Below, in pieces: positions 63,962-64,000 of a stretch of DNA of 64,000 bases (within the stretch, counting starts at the first letter, position 1; the number at the start of each line of letters is the position of its first letter). The stretch spans positions 578,236 to 642,235 of the forward strand of contig NZ_LNQS01000009.1 of the NCBI RefSeq assembly GCF_001513785.1, in the 5' to 3' direction. Source of the DNA: Rheinheimera sp. EpRS3. GTDB lineage: Bacteria; Pseudomonadota; Gammaproteobacteria; Enterobacterales; Alteromonadaceae. A program made the translations under genes and the position numbers. Under the pieces are notes generated by a model, which was not told the origin of the DNA, did no database searches, and was given only the letters and a program-made list of their open reading frames with translations.

Positions 63962-64000
63962 TTCGCAATCAATCATCTGTGTGGGCACTTATGATGGATT

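Overview
The window reads as chromosomal DNA of a free-living gammaproteobacterium of the Alteromonadales type. The evidence is protein similarity recalled from memory (no database was searched), gene order shared with E. coli, Vibrio and Shewanella (dapA-bamC-purC facing gcvR-bcp, pheS-pheT-ihfA, ybgA-phrB, yejK facing yejL-yejM, ydbH-ynbE-ydbL, yffB-dapE, bepA facing perM), and the lineage-restricted families DUF3081, DUF2066, DUF3581 and DUF2897. Rheinheimera, Alishewanella or Arsukibacterium would fit, but this is inference.

Layout. 1-3.6 kb: an A+T-rich accessory islet of unrecognised genes, including a protein with a HEPN-like RNxxxH motif and one with a C-terminal zinc ribbon. 3.7-4.2 kb: a broken ArsA-family ATPase. 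4.3-13.9 kb: a CstA-type transporter, a TPR diguanylate cyclase, the YdbH-YnbE-YdbL envelope lipid-transport operon and an M28 lipoprotein peptidase. 14.0-17.0 kb: lysC behind a clear lysine riboswitch, with a second unassigned structured element just upstream, then a dicarboxylate/amino-acid symporter. 17.1-25.8 kb: queC/queE (queuosine), rmuC, an arsC-wrbA-like cluster, bepA and perM. 25.8-29.0 kb: a PqqU-like TonB receptor in one operon with a PQQ-dependent sugar dehydrogenase, suggesting use of scavenged PQQ. 29.1-33.1 kb: bcp, gcvR, dapA, bamC, purC. 33.2-38.9 kb: a MarC-family remnant, DUF2066, hda, pheST, ihfA.

38.9-45.1 kb: a tight six-gene light/singlet-oxygen type operon (ybgA, phrB, NTF2-like, FAD oxidoreductase, DUF1365, Cfa-type methyltransferase) with a candidate ECF-sigma promoter in front. 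45.3-51 kb: csbD, cvfB, rlmF, lapC/yejM, yejL, yejK. 50.9-53.8 kb: a five-gene operon reading EIIA-like, yffB, dapE, M15 peptidase, DUF2897; the EIIA-like protein lacks the phosphoryl-transfer histidines. 53.8-64 kb: yfbV behind a DnaA-box pair, xthA, a YgjP-type peptidase, deoC, a REC-TPR response regulator, tRNA-Tyr, ychJ, an SOS-type sulA with LexA boxes, an EAL-CBS-GGDEF protein and DUF3581. The last 350 bases hold the promoters and boxA leader of an rRNA operon whose 16S gene starts beyond the window.

No CRISPR array, insertion sequence, prophage or complete known defence system is visible. The least conventional pieces are the HEPN-containing islet, the extra leader RNA before the lysine riboswitch, the histidine-less EIIA-like protein, the PqqU/dehydrogenase pairing and an orphan terminator suggesting a small RNA near 56.5 kb.
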